From Rhodoferax sp. (GTDB lineage: Bacteria > Pseudomonadota > Gammaproteobacteria > Burkholderiales > Burkholderiaceae_C), in NCBI RefSeq assembly GCF_028689295.1, contig NZ_JAQTWL010000004.1:62001-126000 (forward strand): a DNA stretch of 64,000 bases. Reading direction: 5' to 3'. Position numbers and translations under genes: made by a program. The notes below the pieces were generated by a model. That model saw only the letters and a list, made by a program, of their open reading frames with translations. It did no database searches and was not told the origin of the DNA. Below, piece by piece: positions 1-10,203 of this stretch. Within the stretch, counting starts at the first letter, position 1. Every line of letters starts with the position of its first letter.

Positions 1-456
1 CCGCATGCGCTGGTCAAAGAGCAATTTGGAGTAGCCGTAGACGTTGAGCGGCTGCTCGAAGGGGGGTTCTTCCCTGAAGGTGTCAGAGCCGCCGTAGGTG
101 GCGGCGCTGGAGGCGTAAAGCAGGCGCGCACTGCGCTTTTGGCAGGTCTGGTACAACTGCACCGAAGTGGCATAGTTGTTTTGCATCATGAACTTGCCAT
201 TGTGCTCCATGGTATCGCTGCAGGCGCCCTCGTGGAAAACAGCTTCCACCTTGCCGTAGGCATCGGCCGCAAACGCATCGTAAAAAATGTCGGCATCCAC
301 ATAGTCGGCAATCTGCAAATCGGCCAGGTTGCGAAACTTGTCGCCCTGGGTCAGGTCATCGACCGCAATGATGTCGGTCAGGCCCCGCGCGTTGAGGCCC
401 TTGATGAGGTTGGCGCCAATAAAACCAGCGGCTCCGGTGACAACGATACGGCTCAT
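1..456 (-). CDS. hldD: ADP-L-glycero-D-manno-heptose 6-epimerase (partial, C-terminus beyond window)
   Basis: Epimerase that converts ADP-D-glycero- to ADP-L-glycero-D-manno-heptose, the last step in making the heptose donor for the LPS inner core. The frame reads [20 protein letters not shown] at the start, the GxxGxxG NAD-binding turn of extended short-chain dehydrogenases. It later reads NVYGYSK, which holds the YxxxK catalytic pair, after the ASSAATYG strand. About 152 codons are visible; the family is about 330 aa, so the rest lies beyond position 1. The start ATG (456-454) overlaps the hldA stop in an ATGA junction, so translation is probably coupled. HldD beside HldA fits heptose synthesis. 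Confidence 0.93.
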   Translation of the reverse strand, partial: MSRIVVTGAAGFIGANLIKGLNARGLTDIIAVDDLTQGDKFRNLADLQIADYVDADIFYDAFAADAYGKVEAVFHEGACSDTMEHNGKFMMQNNYATSVQLYQTCQKRSARLLYASSAATYGGSDTFREEPPFEQPLNVYGYSKLLFDQRMR

Positions 457-1382
457 GTAAACAACTCCTCATAAGAAACAGTGGCGGTGCCGAATTTGCC
501 CACCACGATACCTGCCGCCAGGTTGGCCAGCGGCAGGGCCTGACGCAGGCTGAAACCGGCAGCCACCAGGGTGGCCAGCGTGGCGATCACGGTATCGCCG
601 GCGCCGGTCACATCGAACACTTCGCGCGCCTGCGCTTTGACGTCCAGGCGTCCCTGCGTGTCAAACAGCGTCATGCCTTCTTCGCTGCGGGTCAGCAGCA
701 CTGCCGCCAGCCCAAGCGCGTGCCGCAGGTTTTCCACCTTGGTCTGCAACTCAGGCTCGTCCTGCCAAAGCCCGATCACCTGCTGCAATTCGGCACGGTT
801 GGGGGTGATCACGGTGGCATGCTGGTAACGCGAGTAATCCGATCCCTTGGGGTCGATCAGGATCGGTTTGCCGGCTTCGACGGCGCGCGCAATCATGTCA
901 CTCACATGCGCCAGGCCACCCTTGCCATAGTCCGAAAAAAGCACCGCCTGATGGCTGGGCAAGAGTTCGAGGAAAGTGGCGGTTTGCGACGCCAGCACCT
1001 CGCTTTTGGGCGTGTTCTCGAAGTCCATCCGCAATAATTGCTGCTGACGGCCGATAACGCGCAGCTTGACCGTGGTTTTGAGCTGCGCATCGCGGCCGAA
1101 ATGGGGTTGGATGCCGGTGTTGGCCACCAGCGCTTCGAGCTTGTGGCTGGCTTCGTCGTCACCCACCACGGTCAGCAGGGATGCCTGGGCACCCAGTGTG
1201 ACCACATTGAAGGCCACATTGGCGGCACCACCCCTGCGTTCTTCCTCGCGCGTGACGCGCACCACCGGCACCGGAGCTTCAGGGCTGATGCGCTCCACGG
1301 CACCGAACCAGTAGCGGTCCAACATCACGTCACCCACCACCAGCACGCGGGCATGTTCTAGTTGTCCTTTTGAAATGCTCAT
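453..1382 (-). CDS. hldA: D-glycero-beta-D-manno-heptose-7-phosphate kinase (separate HldA form)
   Basis: PfkB-family sugar kinase that phosphorylates heptose 7-phosphate at C1 for LPS core synthesis. The 309-residue protein has the N-terminal substrate turn ([11 protein letters not shown], 17-27), the GG motif near 51 and the C-terminal PfkB signature DVTGAGD (257-263) whose Asp263 is the predicted catalytic base. It lacks the adenylyltransferase domain of enteric HldE, so an HldC-type partner must be encoded elsewhere. An ATG at 1442 is in frame, but the start at 1382 fits the family, follows GAGGAATT, and overlaps the lapB stop (ATGA). Its own stop overlaps the hldD start in the same way. 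Confidence 0.93.
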   Translation of the reverse strand: MSISKGQLEHARVLVVGDVMLDRYWFGAVERISPEAPVPVVRVTREEERRGGAANVAFNVVTLGAQASLLTVVGDDEASHKLEALVANTGIQPHFGRDAQLKTTVKLRVIGRQQQLLRMDFENTPKSEVLASQTATFLELLPSHQAVLFSDYGKGGLAHVSDMIARAVEAGKPILIDPKGSDYSRYQHATVITPNRAELQQVIGLWQDEPELQTKVENLRHALGLAAVLLTRSEEGMTLFDTQGRLDVKAQAREVFDVTGAGDTVIATLATLVAAGFSLRQALPLANLAAGIVVGKFGTATVSYEELFT

Positions 1383-2536
1383 AATTCCTCGACCCGGTGG
1401 GCGGGGTAACTGTCCCAGGCCTGACAGCCAGGACATTGCCAAAAGTGTTGCGTGGCTTCAAAGCCGCAGGCGGCACAACGGTAGCGCAACAGTGGCTGGG
1501 TGGCATGGTCAAGGGCGCGTTGCACCTGCGGATGAAACTGTTCGTGTTCCAGCTTTTCACCGGCGATCCAGCGCGTGGCGGCCACCAGCGAGGGCTCTTT
1601 TTCAAGATGGCGCGCGTACCATTCGCGGGCACTTGTTTGCACGGCAGGATCGGCGTCGGAGAGGATGACGATGGCCTCCAGCACGTCCAGCGAGGCATGT
1701 TCGGCATAGAGTTGTTGGAGCCGCGCCAGGGTGGTCGCACCGTTGTCACAGCGCAGCGCAAGTTCGGCCAGCGGAAGGGCGATCAGGGGAATGGCTGTGG
1801 AGGCGCTGTCGAGGGCCCGCATCAGGGTGTTCCAGGCCTGGTCATCCTGCCCCATGCGGATGAGCAGTTGGGCCAGATCAAGACGCGCCCGAGCCGCTTC
1901 TGGCGCCTTGGTGATGGCGCTATTCAGCAATTGCAGCGCCGCTTCCAACTGGCCCTGGGCCACTTGGGCGGCGGCTTGCTCGCACAGGTAATGGGCCAGC
2001 CGGGTTGCGAAACTGCCTTGTCCGGCCTGTTCCAGTTTTTCTGCCATTTGGGCGGCCTGCGCCCAGTCACGGCTGCGTTCGTAGTTGGCCAGCAGGGCCA
2101 GGCGCGCCTGGGCTTCGAAGGTCGTGTCTTCGAGCTTGAGCAGCGCGGCCTCGGCGCGGTCCAGCAACCCGGCTTTGAGGTAGTCCAGCGCCAGCGCATA
2201 CTGGGCGCGGTGCCGGTCCGCCTGGCTGATGTCAGCACGCGATAACAGGTGCTGATGCACGCGCACAGCCCGCTCGTATTCGCCACGGCGGCGGAACAGG
2301 TTGCCCAGTGCAAAGTGCAACTCCGAGGTGTCGGGGTCGTTCTGCACCGCCTCGATGAAGGCGTCGATGGCCTGGTCTTGCTGCTCGTTGAGCAAGTAGT
2401 TGAGGCCCTTGAAATAGGCTTTGGGTGCTTGTCGGTTTTCCAGCCGTATTTGGCGCAAATCAAGGCGTGAGGCCAGCCAGCCCAGCCCAAACGCCAGCGG
2501 CAGTCCCAGCAAAACCCAGCCCAAGTCAAATTCCAT
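1379..2536 (-). CDS. lapB: Lipopolysaccharide assembly protein B (tetratricopeptide repeats, rubredoxin-type zinc end)
   Basis: Inner-membrane anchored TPR protein (YciM) that in E. coli controls LPS synthesis by promoting FtsH degradation of LpxC. The 385-residue product starts with one membrane segment (about 5-22), continues with helical TPR units (for example the LHFALGNLFRRRGEYERAV stretch) and ends with a zinc ribbon whose cysteines are C354/C357 and C368/C371, the family layout. The start at 2536 is chosen because the product then begins with the anchor and the ATG lies in the last codons of lapA (11-base overlap). The longer in-frame extension is Trp-rich lapA shadow sequence. It sits in a lapA-lapB-hldA-hldD series, so LPS assembly and core synthesis are encoded together. 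Confidence 0.93.
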   Translation of the reverse strand: MEFDLGWVLLGLPLAFGLGWLASRLDLRQIRLENRQAPKAYFKGLNYLLNEQQDQAIDAFIEAVQNDPDTSELHFALGNLFRRRGEYERAVRVHQHLLSRADISQADRHRAQYALALDYLKAGLLDRAEAALLKLEDTTFEAQARLALLANYERSRDWAQAAQMAEKLEQAGQGSFATRLAHYLCEQAAAQVAQGQLEAALQLLNSAITKAPEAARARLDLAQLLIRMGQDDQAWNTLMRALDSASTAIPLIALPLAELALRCDNGATTLARLQQLYAEHASLDVLEAIVILSDADPAVQTSAREWYARHLEKEPSLVAATRWIAGEKLEHEQFHPQVQRALDHATQPLLRYRCAACGFEATQHFWQCPGCQAWDSYPAHRVEEL

Positions 2537-2834
2537 CGGCGTAGGCTGGTATGGCGGCAGGTGCCTGGACTGGCGCAGCAGGTTCGGCAGGCGGTGTTGC
2601 GGGCTCCTGATTGGCGCGGCGATGTTTCCACCACCAAGGGACCATGCCCAATACGCCCACCACCACACCGATGCTAAAGGCGCCCAACACCACCAGCACC
2701 ATGGGTGCGAGCCATTGGTTGCCAAAGAAAAAATGCACTGTCGTGACTTGCTGATTGTTCAGCGCGAACGTAAACAGTGTAAAAAAAATGGCTGCTTTGA
2801 GGATCCACCTCAGCAACCACAGGATGTGTTTCAT
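2526..2834 (-). CDS. lapA: Lipopolysaccharide assembly protein A (LapA, DUF1049)
   Basis: Small membrane protein of 102 residues with two hydrophobic helices (about 10-25 and 42-64), a WWWKHRR basic edge after the second helix and a Pro/Ala-rich cytoplasmic tail. This is the usual DUF1049/LapA plan, and the position directly before lapB is the conserved one. In E. coli LapA works with LapB in coordinating LPS assembly. The start at 2834 follows GGGA at 8 bases spacing. That Shine-Dalgarno lies in the right arm of a short hairpin (2841-2856), which could modulate initiation. The gene is probably transcribed from ihfB onward, as no terminator lies between them. Confidence 0.88.
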   Translation of the reverse strand: MKHILWLLRWILKAAIFFTLFTFALNNQQVTTVHFFFGNQWLAPMVLVVLGAFSIGVVVGVLGMVPWWWKHRRANQEPATPPAEPAAPVQAPAAIPAYADGI

Positions 2835-2879
2835 CGATGATTCCCAGTGATGGGAAGATTCTAGCGTTTGAAGTTGCCG

Positions 2880-3185
2880 TCAAGCTGGCGGCAACAAGGC
2901 ATCGGTGCGCTGGTCAACGGCCTGGCGAAGGGCTTTGCCGGGCTTGAAGTGGGGCACCTGTTTTTCAGGAATGGCCACGCTTTCGCCGCTGCGCGGGTTG
3001 CGTCCCATGCGTGGCGGGCGGTAGTTGACAGAAAAACTGCCAAAGCCCCGGATTTCAATGCGGTGTCCGCGTGCCAGGGCGTCGTTCATGGCCTCCAGGA
3101 TCGCCTTGACCGCAAATTCGGCATCGCGTTGGGTGATCTGGCCAAATCGGGCTGCAAGTTCTTCAACGAGGTCGGAGCGGGTCAT
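2880..3185 (-). CDS. ihfB: Integration host factor, beta subunit
   Basis: DNA-bending protein that pairs with IHF-alpha. The 101-residue frame begins [15 protein letters not shown] and contains the HU/IHF DNA-binding arm region [12 protein letters not shown] followed by [11 protein letters not shown], the conserved GRNP arm tip whose proline intercalates into DNA. The C-terminus is slightly longer than the E. coli protein. It lies downstream of rpsA as in most proteobacteria, but here a Rho-independent terminator and a REP-like hairpin stand between rpsA and ihfB. ihfB is therefore served either by read-through or by its own promoter in the 112-base gap. Confidence 0.95.
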   Translation of the reverse strand: MTRSDLVEELAARFGQITQRDAEFAVKAILEAMNDALARGHRIEIRGFGSFSVNYRPPRMGRNPRSGESVAIPEKQVPHFKPGKALRQAVDQRTDALLPPA

Positions 3186-3194
3186 AAACCAATA

Positions 3195-3234
3195 CCTTTG
3201 CGGGACAGACCTTTAGCTCTGTCCCCAACTGACT
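3195..3234 (-). repeat. REP-like hairpin, copy A
   Basis: On the minus strand the sequence reads TCAGTTGGGGACAGAGC, a short loop, then GGTCTGTCCCGCAAAGG. The arms GGGACAGA and TCTGTCCC pair perfectly (3202-3209 with 3218-3225). The same flanks and stem recur at 54782-54831 with one base pair swapped. It lies between the ihfB start and the rpsA terminator, a typical intergenic place for a REP element. Confidence 0.7.
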
Positions 3235-3239
3235 AGTAA

Positions 3240-3275
3240 GAAAAAAACGACCGGTGCGCAGGGCAACCGGTCGTC
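3240..3275 (-). terminator. Rho-independent terminator after rpsA
   Basis: Read on the minus strand: arms ACGACCGGT and ACCGGTCGT (3274-3266 and 3255-3247) form a 9-bp GC-rich stem with a 10-base loop, followed directly by seven T. It begins about 25 bases after the rpsA stop. Confidence 0.9.
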
Positions 3276-3297
3276 CGTTCAGGTTGGCAATAACGGC

Positions 3298-4980
<1,683 letters not shown>

Positions 4981-4987
4981 TTTCTAT

Positions 4988-5005
4988 GCGGTAATAAAAA
5001 ACCGC
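4988..5005 (-). promoter_or_regulatory. Small hairpin in the rpsA leader
   Basis: The arms GCGGT and ACCGC flank an A/T-only 8-base loop, 8 bases upstream of the rpsA ATG. S1 is known in E. coli to repress its own translation through structure in the leader. Whether this short stem has that role is inference. Confidence 0.35.
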
Positions 5006-5125
5006 GGGGTTAAGTTTTTGAACCTCATCCGCAGTGCGCCAATGCAGCGCGAGAAGACAGACGAGGACCGGTGCAATGGTTTGGGTTTACGCCCGCGCCT
5101 TTGCGATTTCAGCCCTTGGGAAAGA

Positions 5126-7123
5126 TCAGAAGGGCTGCTTGCCTTGCCACCATGCCAACACCAGATGAACCGATTCTTCAACCGATACACTGGAGTTGTC
5201 GAGCAGCTTGGCGTCTGGTGCTGGCTTGAGAGGCGCAACGCTGCGGGACGAATCCCGTGCATCACGCGCTTCCAGGTCAACGCGAAGAGCATGGAGTGTA
5301 ATCGAATTCCCTTTTGAAATCAACTGTTTAAACCGCCTTTGCGCGCGCTGCTCGGCGCTGGCTGTCAAAAACACCTTGAGCGGTGCGTCCGGAAAGATCA
5401 CGGTGCCCATGTCGCGGCCATCGGCGACCAAGCCGGGCAGGCGGCGAAAACTGTGTTGCAAGTCCAGCAAAGCCGCTCGCACCTTGGGCAAGGCGGACAC
5501 TTTGGACGCATTCATGCCGGCGTCTTCTGTGCGGATGGCGTCTGTCACGTCCGCACCGTCGAGCAGCACTTGATCACCTTTGAATTCAATGCGCAGTCCT
5601 GGGGCTAGATTGGCGATGGCCAGTTCGCCCATGGCATCCAGCGGCAACCCCGCCTGTGTGGCAGCCAGCGCCGTGATCCGGTATAGCGCGCCCGAGTCGA
5701 GCAGGTGGTAACCCAACTGGCTGGCCAGTTGTGCCGCCAGCGTGCCCTTGCCCGAGGCGGTGGGGCCATCGACGCAGATCACCGGGATGTTGCATGGATC
5801 GGTCCATACCAAGGAAAACAGCGCTTCGAAATAGTCCGGGAAGGTCTTGGCGACGCATTTGGGGTCTTCGATGCGCACCGGCAGGCCGCCGGGGTTGAAG
5901 GCGGCGAGGGCAAAGCACATGGCCACGCGGTGGTCGTCATAGGTGTGGATGCTGGCGGCTTTCCACTGTGCAGGGCTGGCCGGCGGTGTGATCTGAATGA
6001 AATCAGCACCTTCCACGACCGTCGCGCCGAGCTTGCGCAGCTCGCACGCCATGGCGGCAATGCGGTCGGTTTCCTTGACGCGCCAACTGGCGATGTTGCG
6101 CAAGCTGGTGGTACCTTGCGCATAAAGCGCCATCACGGCCAGCGTCATGGCGGCGTCTGGGATGTGGTTGCAGTCGAGGTCAACGGCTTTGAGCGGCCAG
6201 GCGCCGCGCGAGACTTCAAGCCAGTTAGGACCGCTCACCACTTTGGCGCCCATCATCCGGGCGGCTTCAATGAAGCGGATGTCGCCCTGGATCGAATCGG
6301 CGCCCAAACCTTCGATGCGGATGCCGCCCAAGCCGGCAGGGCAGGGCGCAATGGCGCCCAGGGCGATGAAATAACTGGCCGAAGAGGCGTCGGCCTCGAC
6401 AAACAGGGTGCCCGGAGTCCGGTACTGGCTGCCCGCGGGAATGGTGAAGCGCTGCCAGCCGTCGCGACGCACCTGAATGCCAAAGCGCGCCAGCAGATTC
6501 AGGGTGATCTCGATGTAGGGCCGTGAGATCAACTCACCCACGACGTCAATCACGATGTCCTGCATGGCCACCAGCGGCAACGCCATCAGCAGAGCGGTCA
6601 GGAACTGGCTGGACACATCGCCGCGCACCTGGATCGGGGCATCGAGCCTGAGCTGCGGTTGACCAATGTGCAGCGGCGGGTAGCCGTCCTGGCCGGTGTA
6701 GTCGATCCGGCAACCCAGTTGGCGCAGCGCATCGACCAGGTCGCCAATCGGGCGCTCGTGCATGCGCGGTACACCGCTCAAGCCATAGCTGCCACCCATC
6801 AGGGCCAGCGCGGCGGTGAGCGGCCGGATGGCGGTACCGGCGTTGCCCATGAACAGATCGGCCCGCGCGTATTTGGGCTGGCCTCCCAGGCCTTCGATGA
6901 GCACCGTGTGACCTGACTGTGTGATGCCGCAACCCAGTGCCCGCAGGGCTGCCAGCATGACGCGAGTGTCATCGGAGTCCAGCACCTCATGGATCGTGGT
7001 TCGGCCCCGGCTGAGCGCGGCCAGCAGCAGCACCCGGTTCGAGATGCTTTTGGAGCCTGGCAAGGTGATGCTGCCACCGGCGGATTGCAGCGGCGGCAGA
7101 TCGATGAAGACGGTATTTAGCAT
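5126..7123 (-). CDS. aroA-cmk: Bifunctional 3-phosphoshikimate 1-carboxyvinyltransferase / cytidylate kinase
   Basis: One uninterrupted 665-residue frame joins EPSP synthase (residues 1 to about 436; shikimate pathway, condensing PEP with shikimate 3-phosphate) to CMP kinase (446-665). The AroA part shows [18 protein letters not shown], the [10 protein letters not shown] loop and the DDHRVAM signature. The Cmk part starts [15 protein letters not shown] with a P-loop near 453-460 and continues with DSGALYR and the [13 protein letters not shown] region. No stop or frameshift lies between them; the linker is about 10 residues. The start at 7123 overlaps the tyrA stop; an ATG at 7150 is possible but adds non-conserved residues. 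aroA and cmk are adjacent separate genes in many bacteria, and fused forms are known in Burkholderiales. It continues the pheA-tyrA aromatic series. Confidence 0.95.
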   Translation of the reverse strand: MLNTVFIDLPPLQSAGGSITLPGSKSISNRVLLLAALSRGRTTIHEVLDSDDTRVMLAALRALGCGITQSGHTVLIEGLGGQPKYARADLFMGNAGTAIRPLTAALALMGGSYGLSGVPRMHERPIGDLVDALRQLGCRIDYTGQDGYPPLHIGQPQLRLDAPIQVRGDVSSQFLTALLMALPLVAMQDIVIDVVGELISRPYIEITLNLLARFGIQVRRDGWQRFTIPAGSQYRTPGTLFVEADASSASYFIALGAIAPCPAGLGGIRIEGLGADSIQGDIRFIEAARMMGAKVVSGPNWLEVSRGAWPLKAVDLDCNHIPDAAMTLAVMALYAQGTTSLRNIASWRVKETDRIAAMACELRKLGATVVEGADFIQITPPASPAQWKAASIHTYDDHRVAMCFALAAFNPGGLPVRIEDPKCVAKTFPDYFEALFSLVWTDPCNIPVICVDGPTASGKGTLAAQLASQLGYHLLDSGALYRITALAATQAGLPLDAMGELAIANLAPGLRIEFKGDQVLLDGADVTDAIRTEDAGMNASKVSALPKVRAALLDLQHSFRRLPGLVADGRDMGTVIFPDAPLKVFLTASAEQRAQRRFKQLISKGNSITLHALRVDLEARDARDSSRSVAPLKPAPDAKLLDNSSVSVEESVHLVLAWWQGKQPF

Positions 7124-7995
7124 GGTGGCTTGTGTTGCTTGAGATGCCAATGGCTGCGCGCACTACTGGCCTGCTCGATCAGGGCTTGCAGCGCCGCGCC
7201 ATCACCTTGCACCATCAGCGCTTCAAAAGCCTGCAACTGCGCCTGAAAGTGCCGGATTTGGGCCAGCAACTCATCGCGGTTGGCCAGCAGGATGTCGCGC
7301 CAGACCTTGGGGTCGCTGGCGGCGATGCGGGTGAAGTCGCGAAAACCCGGGCCGGCCAGTGCCAAAAATTCCTGCCCCAGGGGCTGCTCTGCGACGGCGT
7401 TCATCATGGCAAAGGCCAGCAGGTGCGGCAAGTGGCTGACTGCCGCAAAGGCCGCATCATGGGCCTCTGGCGACATCTGCACCACCCTGGAGCCCAGCGC
7501 CTGCCAGACACCGATCGCCTGCTGGAGCTGGCTGCTGTGCGTCCGCTCGGTGGGCGTCAGAATCACTTGACAGCCCTGGTACAGCTTGGCATCGGCATGT
7601 TCCACGCCAGCCATTTCCTTGCCAGCAATCGGATGGGCTGGCACAAAGGAGACAATGCGATGGCCAAGTGCACGTTGCGCCGCCGCCAGCACATCGCTTT
7701 TTGTGGAGCCCACGTCCATGATCAGCATCTGCGGTGTAACTGCGGGTTGAATCACCTGCAGGGTGGCTTCGGTGGCGGCTACCGGCACGGCCAGCAATAC
7801 GATGTCGGCGCCGGTGGCCGCCTGCAGTGCCGATGGCGCTGTCTCGTCGATGACGCCCAGTTGCCGGGCCTTCTGGGTGGTCGCGGCTGATTGGCTGTAC
7901 CCCACCACGCGCTTGACCAGTCCGGCGCGCTTAAGCCCAAGCGCAAACGAGCCGCCCATCAGGCCGCAGCCGATCAATCCGAGTTGCTCGAACAT
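7117..7995 (-). CDS. tyrA: Prephenate dehydrogenase
   Basis: NAD(P)-dependent oxidative decarboxylation of prephenate to 4-hydroxyphenylpyruvate in tyrosine synthesis. The 292-residue protein opens with the Rossmann motif [11 protein letters not shown] and has [10 protein letters not shown]-type and AHPIAGKE segments typical of the TyrA dehydrogenase domain; HPIAGKE carries the prephenate-binding His. No chorismate mutase domain is attached. The start at 7995 is two bases after the pheA stop; the longer in-frame ATG at 8043 would run into pheA. The stop overlaps the start of aroA-cmk, so pheA, tyrA and aroA-cmk are very likely cotranscribed. Confidence 0.93.
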   Translation of the reverse strand: MFEQLGLIGCGLMGGSFALGLKRAGLVKRVVGYSQSAATTQKARQLGVIDETAPSALQAATGADIVLLAVPVAATEATLQVIQPAVTPQMLIMDVGSTKSDVLAAAQRALGHRIVSFVPAHPIAGKEMAGVEHADAKLYQGCQVILTPTERTHSSQLQQAIGVWQALGSRVVQMSPEAHDAAFAAVSHLPHLLAFAMMNAVAEQPLGQEFLALAGPGFRDFTRIAASDPKVWRDILLANRDELLAQIRHFQAQLQAFEALMVQGDGAALQALIEQASSARSHWHLKQHKPPC

Positions 7996-7997
7996 GC

Positions 7998-9080
7998 TCA
8001 CTCGCTGACCGGGTAGGTGCCCAGCACTTTGTAAAACGCGCACAGGCTGCGCAGTTCTTCCAGTGCGGCCGCCACGTGTGGCTGGCTGGGGTGGCCTTGC
8101 AGGTCAATGTAAAAATAGTATTCCCACTGGCCCGAGCGCGCGGGTCGCGATTCGAAGCGGGTCATGGATACGCCGTGTTTCTTGAGCGGCACCAGCAGGT
8201 CATGCACCGCACCCGGCCGATTCGTCACCGAGACGATCAGGCTGACACAGTCATTGCCGGTCGCTTGCGGCGCTGCCAGCGTTTGTGGCAGGCAAATGAT
8301 GGCGAAACGGGTGCGGTTGAAGGCATCGTCCTGGATCGCATAGGACGCGATGTGCAGGCCGAATTCACTGCCGGCGCGTTCGCTGGCTATGGCCGCCCAG
8401 GCCGGGTTGGTGGCGGCCAGGCGGGCACCTTCGGAGTTGCTGGCAGCGGCGCGGCGCTCGGCGTTGGGCAGATGGGTGGTGAGCCAGTCCTGGCATTGCG
8501 CCAGGGCCTGCGGGTGGGCGTAAACCGCTTCGATGTTGTGCAGTGAGGGCTCAAGGCGCAGCAGGTTGTGGCGCACCAGAAAGCTGGTTTCACCGATGAT
8601 GTGCAGCGGCGAGTTGAGCAGCAGGTCGAGTGAGCGCGAGATCACGCCCTCCGAAGAGTTTTCGATTGGCACCACGCCGAACTCGGCGCTGCCCGCGGCT
8701 GTGGCGCGAAACACCTCGTCGATGCTGACGCACAACACGCGAGACATGCTGCCGCCAAAGAACTGGATCGCCGCCTGTTCGCTGAAGGTGCCCGCCGGCC
8801 CCAAGTAGGCCACCCGTTGAGGCGCCTCCAGCGCACGGCAGGCCGACATGATTTCGCGCCAGATAAGGCCCAGGCTCTGGTCTTTGAGGGGACCTTTGTT
8901 GTGCGACTGCAGATTGGCAATCACCTGTGTCTCACGGTCGGGGCGGAACACGGCCGAACCGTCGATGCGCTTGATTTCTCCCACCTCGTGTGCCAGGGTG
9001 GCACGCTGGTTCAGCAGGGCCAGCAACTCCAGATCGAGGGCATCGATCTGGGTGCGCAATTCGGGAAGGGTTTTTGCCAT
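7998..9080 (-). CDS. pheA: Bifunctional chorismate mutase / prephenate dehydratase
   Basis: Makes phenylpyruvate from chorismate. The 360-residue protein has an AroQ-type chorismate mutase domain (1-80, starting MAKTLPELRTQIDALD), a prephenate dehydratase domain (about 88-265, YLGPAGTFSEQAA and the catalytic NRTRF motif) and a C-terminal ACT regulatory domain (about 280-356) with the ESRP phenylalanine-binding motif, so feedback inhibition by Phe is expected. The ATG at 9080 is selected because it begins the mutase domain; an in-frame ATG at 9140 would overlap serC. It follows serC by 34 bases. Confidence 0.96.
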   Translation of the reverse strand: MAKTLPELRTQIDALDLELLALLNQRATLAHEVGEIKRIDGSAVFRPDRETQVIANLQSHNKGPLKDQSLGLIWREIMSACRALEAPQRVAYLGPAGTFSEQAAIQFFGGSMSRVLCVSIDEVFRATAAGSAEFGVVPIENSSEGVISRSLDLLLNSPLHIIGETSFLVRHNLLRLEPSLHNIEAVYAHPQALAQCQDWLTTHLPNAERRAAASNSEGARLAATNPAWAAIASERAGSEFGLHIASYAIQDDAFNRTRFAIICLPQTLAAPQATGNDCVSLIVSVTNRPGAVHDLLVPLKKHGVSMTRFESRPARSGQWEYYFYIDLQGHPSQPHVAAALEELRSLCAFYKVLGTYPVSE

Positions 9081-9114
9081 GGGCCTTGGTGCTGATGGAA
9101 AGAGAAAGGGAAGG

Positions 9115-10203
9115 TCAGGCGCGAGTTTTCTCGAAGTCACGCATGTAATTCACCAGCGCCTGAACGCCTTCCAACGGCATGGCGTTGTAAATGCTGGCGC
9201 GCATGCCGCCCACCGATTTGTGGCCCTTGAGCTGCAGCAGGCCACGCTCGCGGGCACCGGCCAGAAATGCCTCGTTGAGGCTTTCGTCGCGCAGGTAAAA
9301 CGGCACGTTCATGCGCGAGCGGCAATCCCTGGCCACCCGGATCACGAACAGGCCGGAGCTGTCAATCGCGTTGTAGAGCAATTCGGCCTTGGCAATGTTG
9401 CGTGCTTCTATTGCCGCGATGCCACCCTGCTCCTTGAGCCATTTGAAGACCAATCCGGCAATGTAAATCGAATAGGTGGGAGGCGTGTTGAACATCGAAT
9501 CGTTGTCGGCCACGGTGCGGTAAGAGAAAGCGCTGGGGCAAATCGCCAGCGTGCGGTCGAGCAGGTCGTCGCGGACCACCACCAAGGTCAGGCCGGCAGG
9601 TCCGAGGTTCTTTTGAGCACCGCCAAACGCCAGGCCGACGCGCGACCAATCGACCGGGCGCGAGGCGACGTGGGATGAAAAGTCCACCACGAGCGGGGCG
9701 TCGCAACCCAGGGCTTTCAGGTCGGGCAACGCGTGGTACTCAACGCCATTGATGGTTTCGTTGCTGCAGATGTGCACGTAGGCCGGCTTGTCACTAAGCT
9801 GCCAAGTGGCAGGATCCGCCAGCGTGGTGTGCCCTTTGGCCTGCGTGTTGGCTGCTTCATGCGCCGTGCAGTACTTGCGCGCTTCAGCCAGGGACTTTTG
9901 ACTCCAGCTGCCGGTCACCACAAAGTCAGCCGTCTGCCCCTGAGACAGATTCAACGGCACGATGGCGTTTTCGGCCAAGCCGCCGCCTTGCATGAACAGC
10001 AGCTTGAAGTGCTCGGGCACCGCCAACAATTCACGCAGATCAGCCTGGGCCTGCGCGTAAATTTCGCCAAACTCCTTGCCGCGATGGCTCATTTCCATCA
10101 CGCCCATGCCACTGCCATGCCAGTCCAGCATCTCGGCAGCGGCCTGGGCCAGCACCGCGTCGGGCATGACGGCGGGGCCGGCGGAAAAATTATACGGGCG
10201 CAT
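9115..10203 (-). CDS. serC: Phosphoserine aminotransferase
   Basis: PLP enzyme converting 3-phosphohydroxypyruvate and glutamate to phosphoserine (serine synthesis); it also acts in pyridoxal phosphate synthesis. The 362-residue product starts [14 protein letters not shown], contains the [12 protein letters not shown] substrate loop and the lysine motif [14 protein letters not shown], where Lys forms the PLP Schiff base. The start at 10203 lies inside the last codons of gyrA (14-base overlap), which implies cotranscription with gyrA. Longer in-frame starts would sit deeper in gyrA and add no conserved residues. Confidence 0.96.
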   Translation of the reverse strand: MRPYNFSAGPAVMPDAVLAQAAAEMLDWHGSGMGVMEMSHRGKEFGEIYAQAQADLRELLAVPEHFKLLFMQGGGLAENAIVPLNLSQGQTADFVVTGSWSQKSLAEARKYCTAHEAANTQAKGHTTLADPATWQLSDKPAYVHICSNETINGVEYHALPDLKALGCDAPLVVDFSSHVASRPVDWSRVGLAFGGAQKNLGPAGLTLVVVRDDLLDRTLAICPSAFSYRTVADNDSMFNTPPTYSIYIAGLVFKWLKEQGGIAAIEARNIAKAELLYNAIDSSGLFVIRVARDCRSRMNVPFYLRDESLNEAFLAGARERGLLQLKGHKSVGGMRASIYNAMPLEGVQALVNYMRDFEKTRA

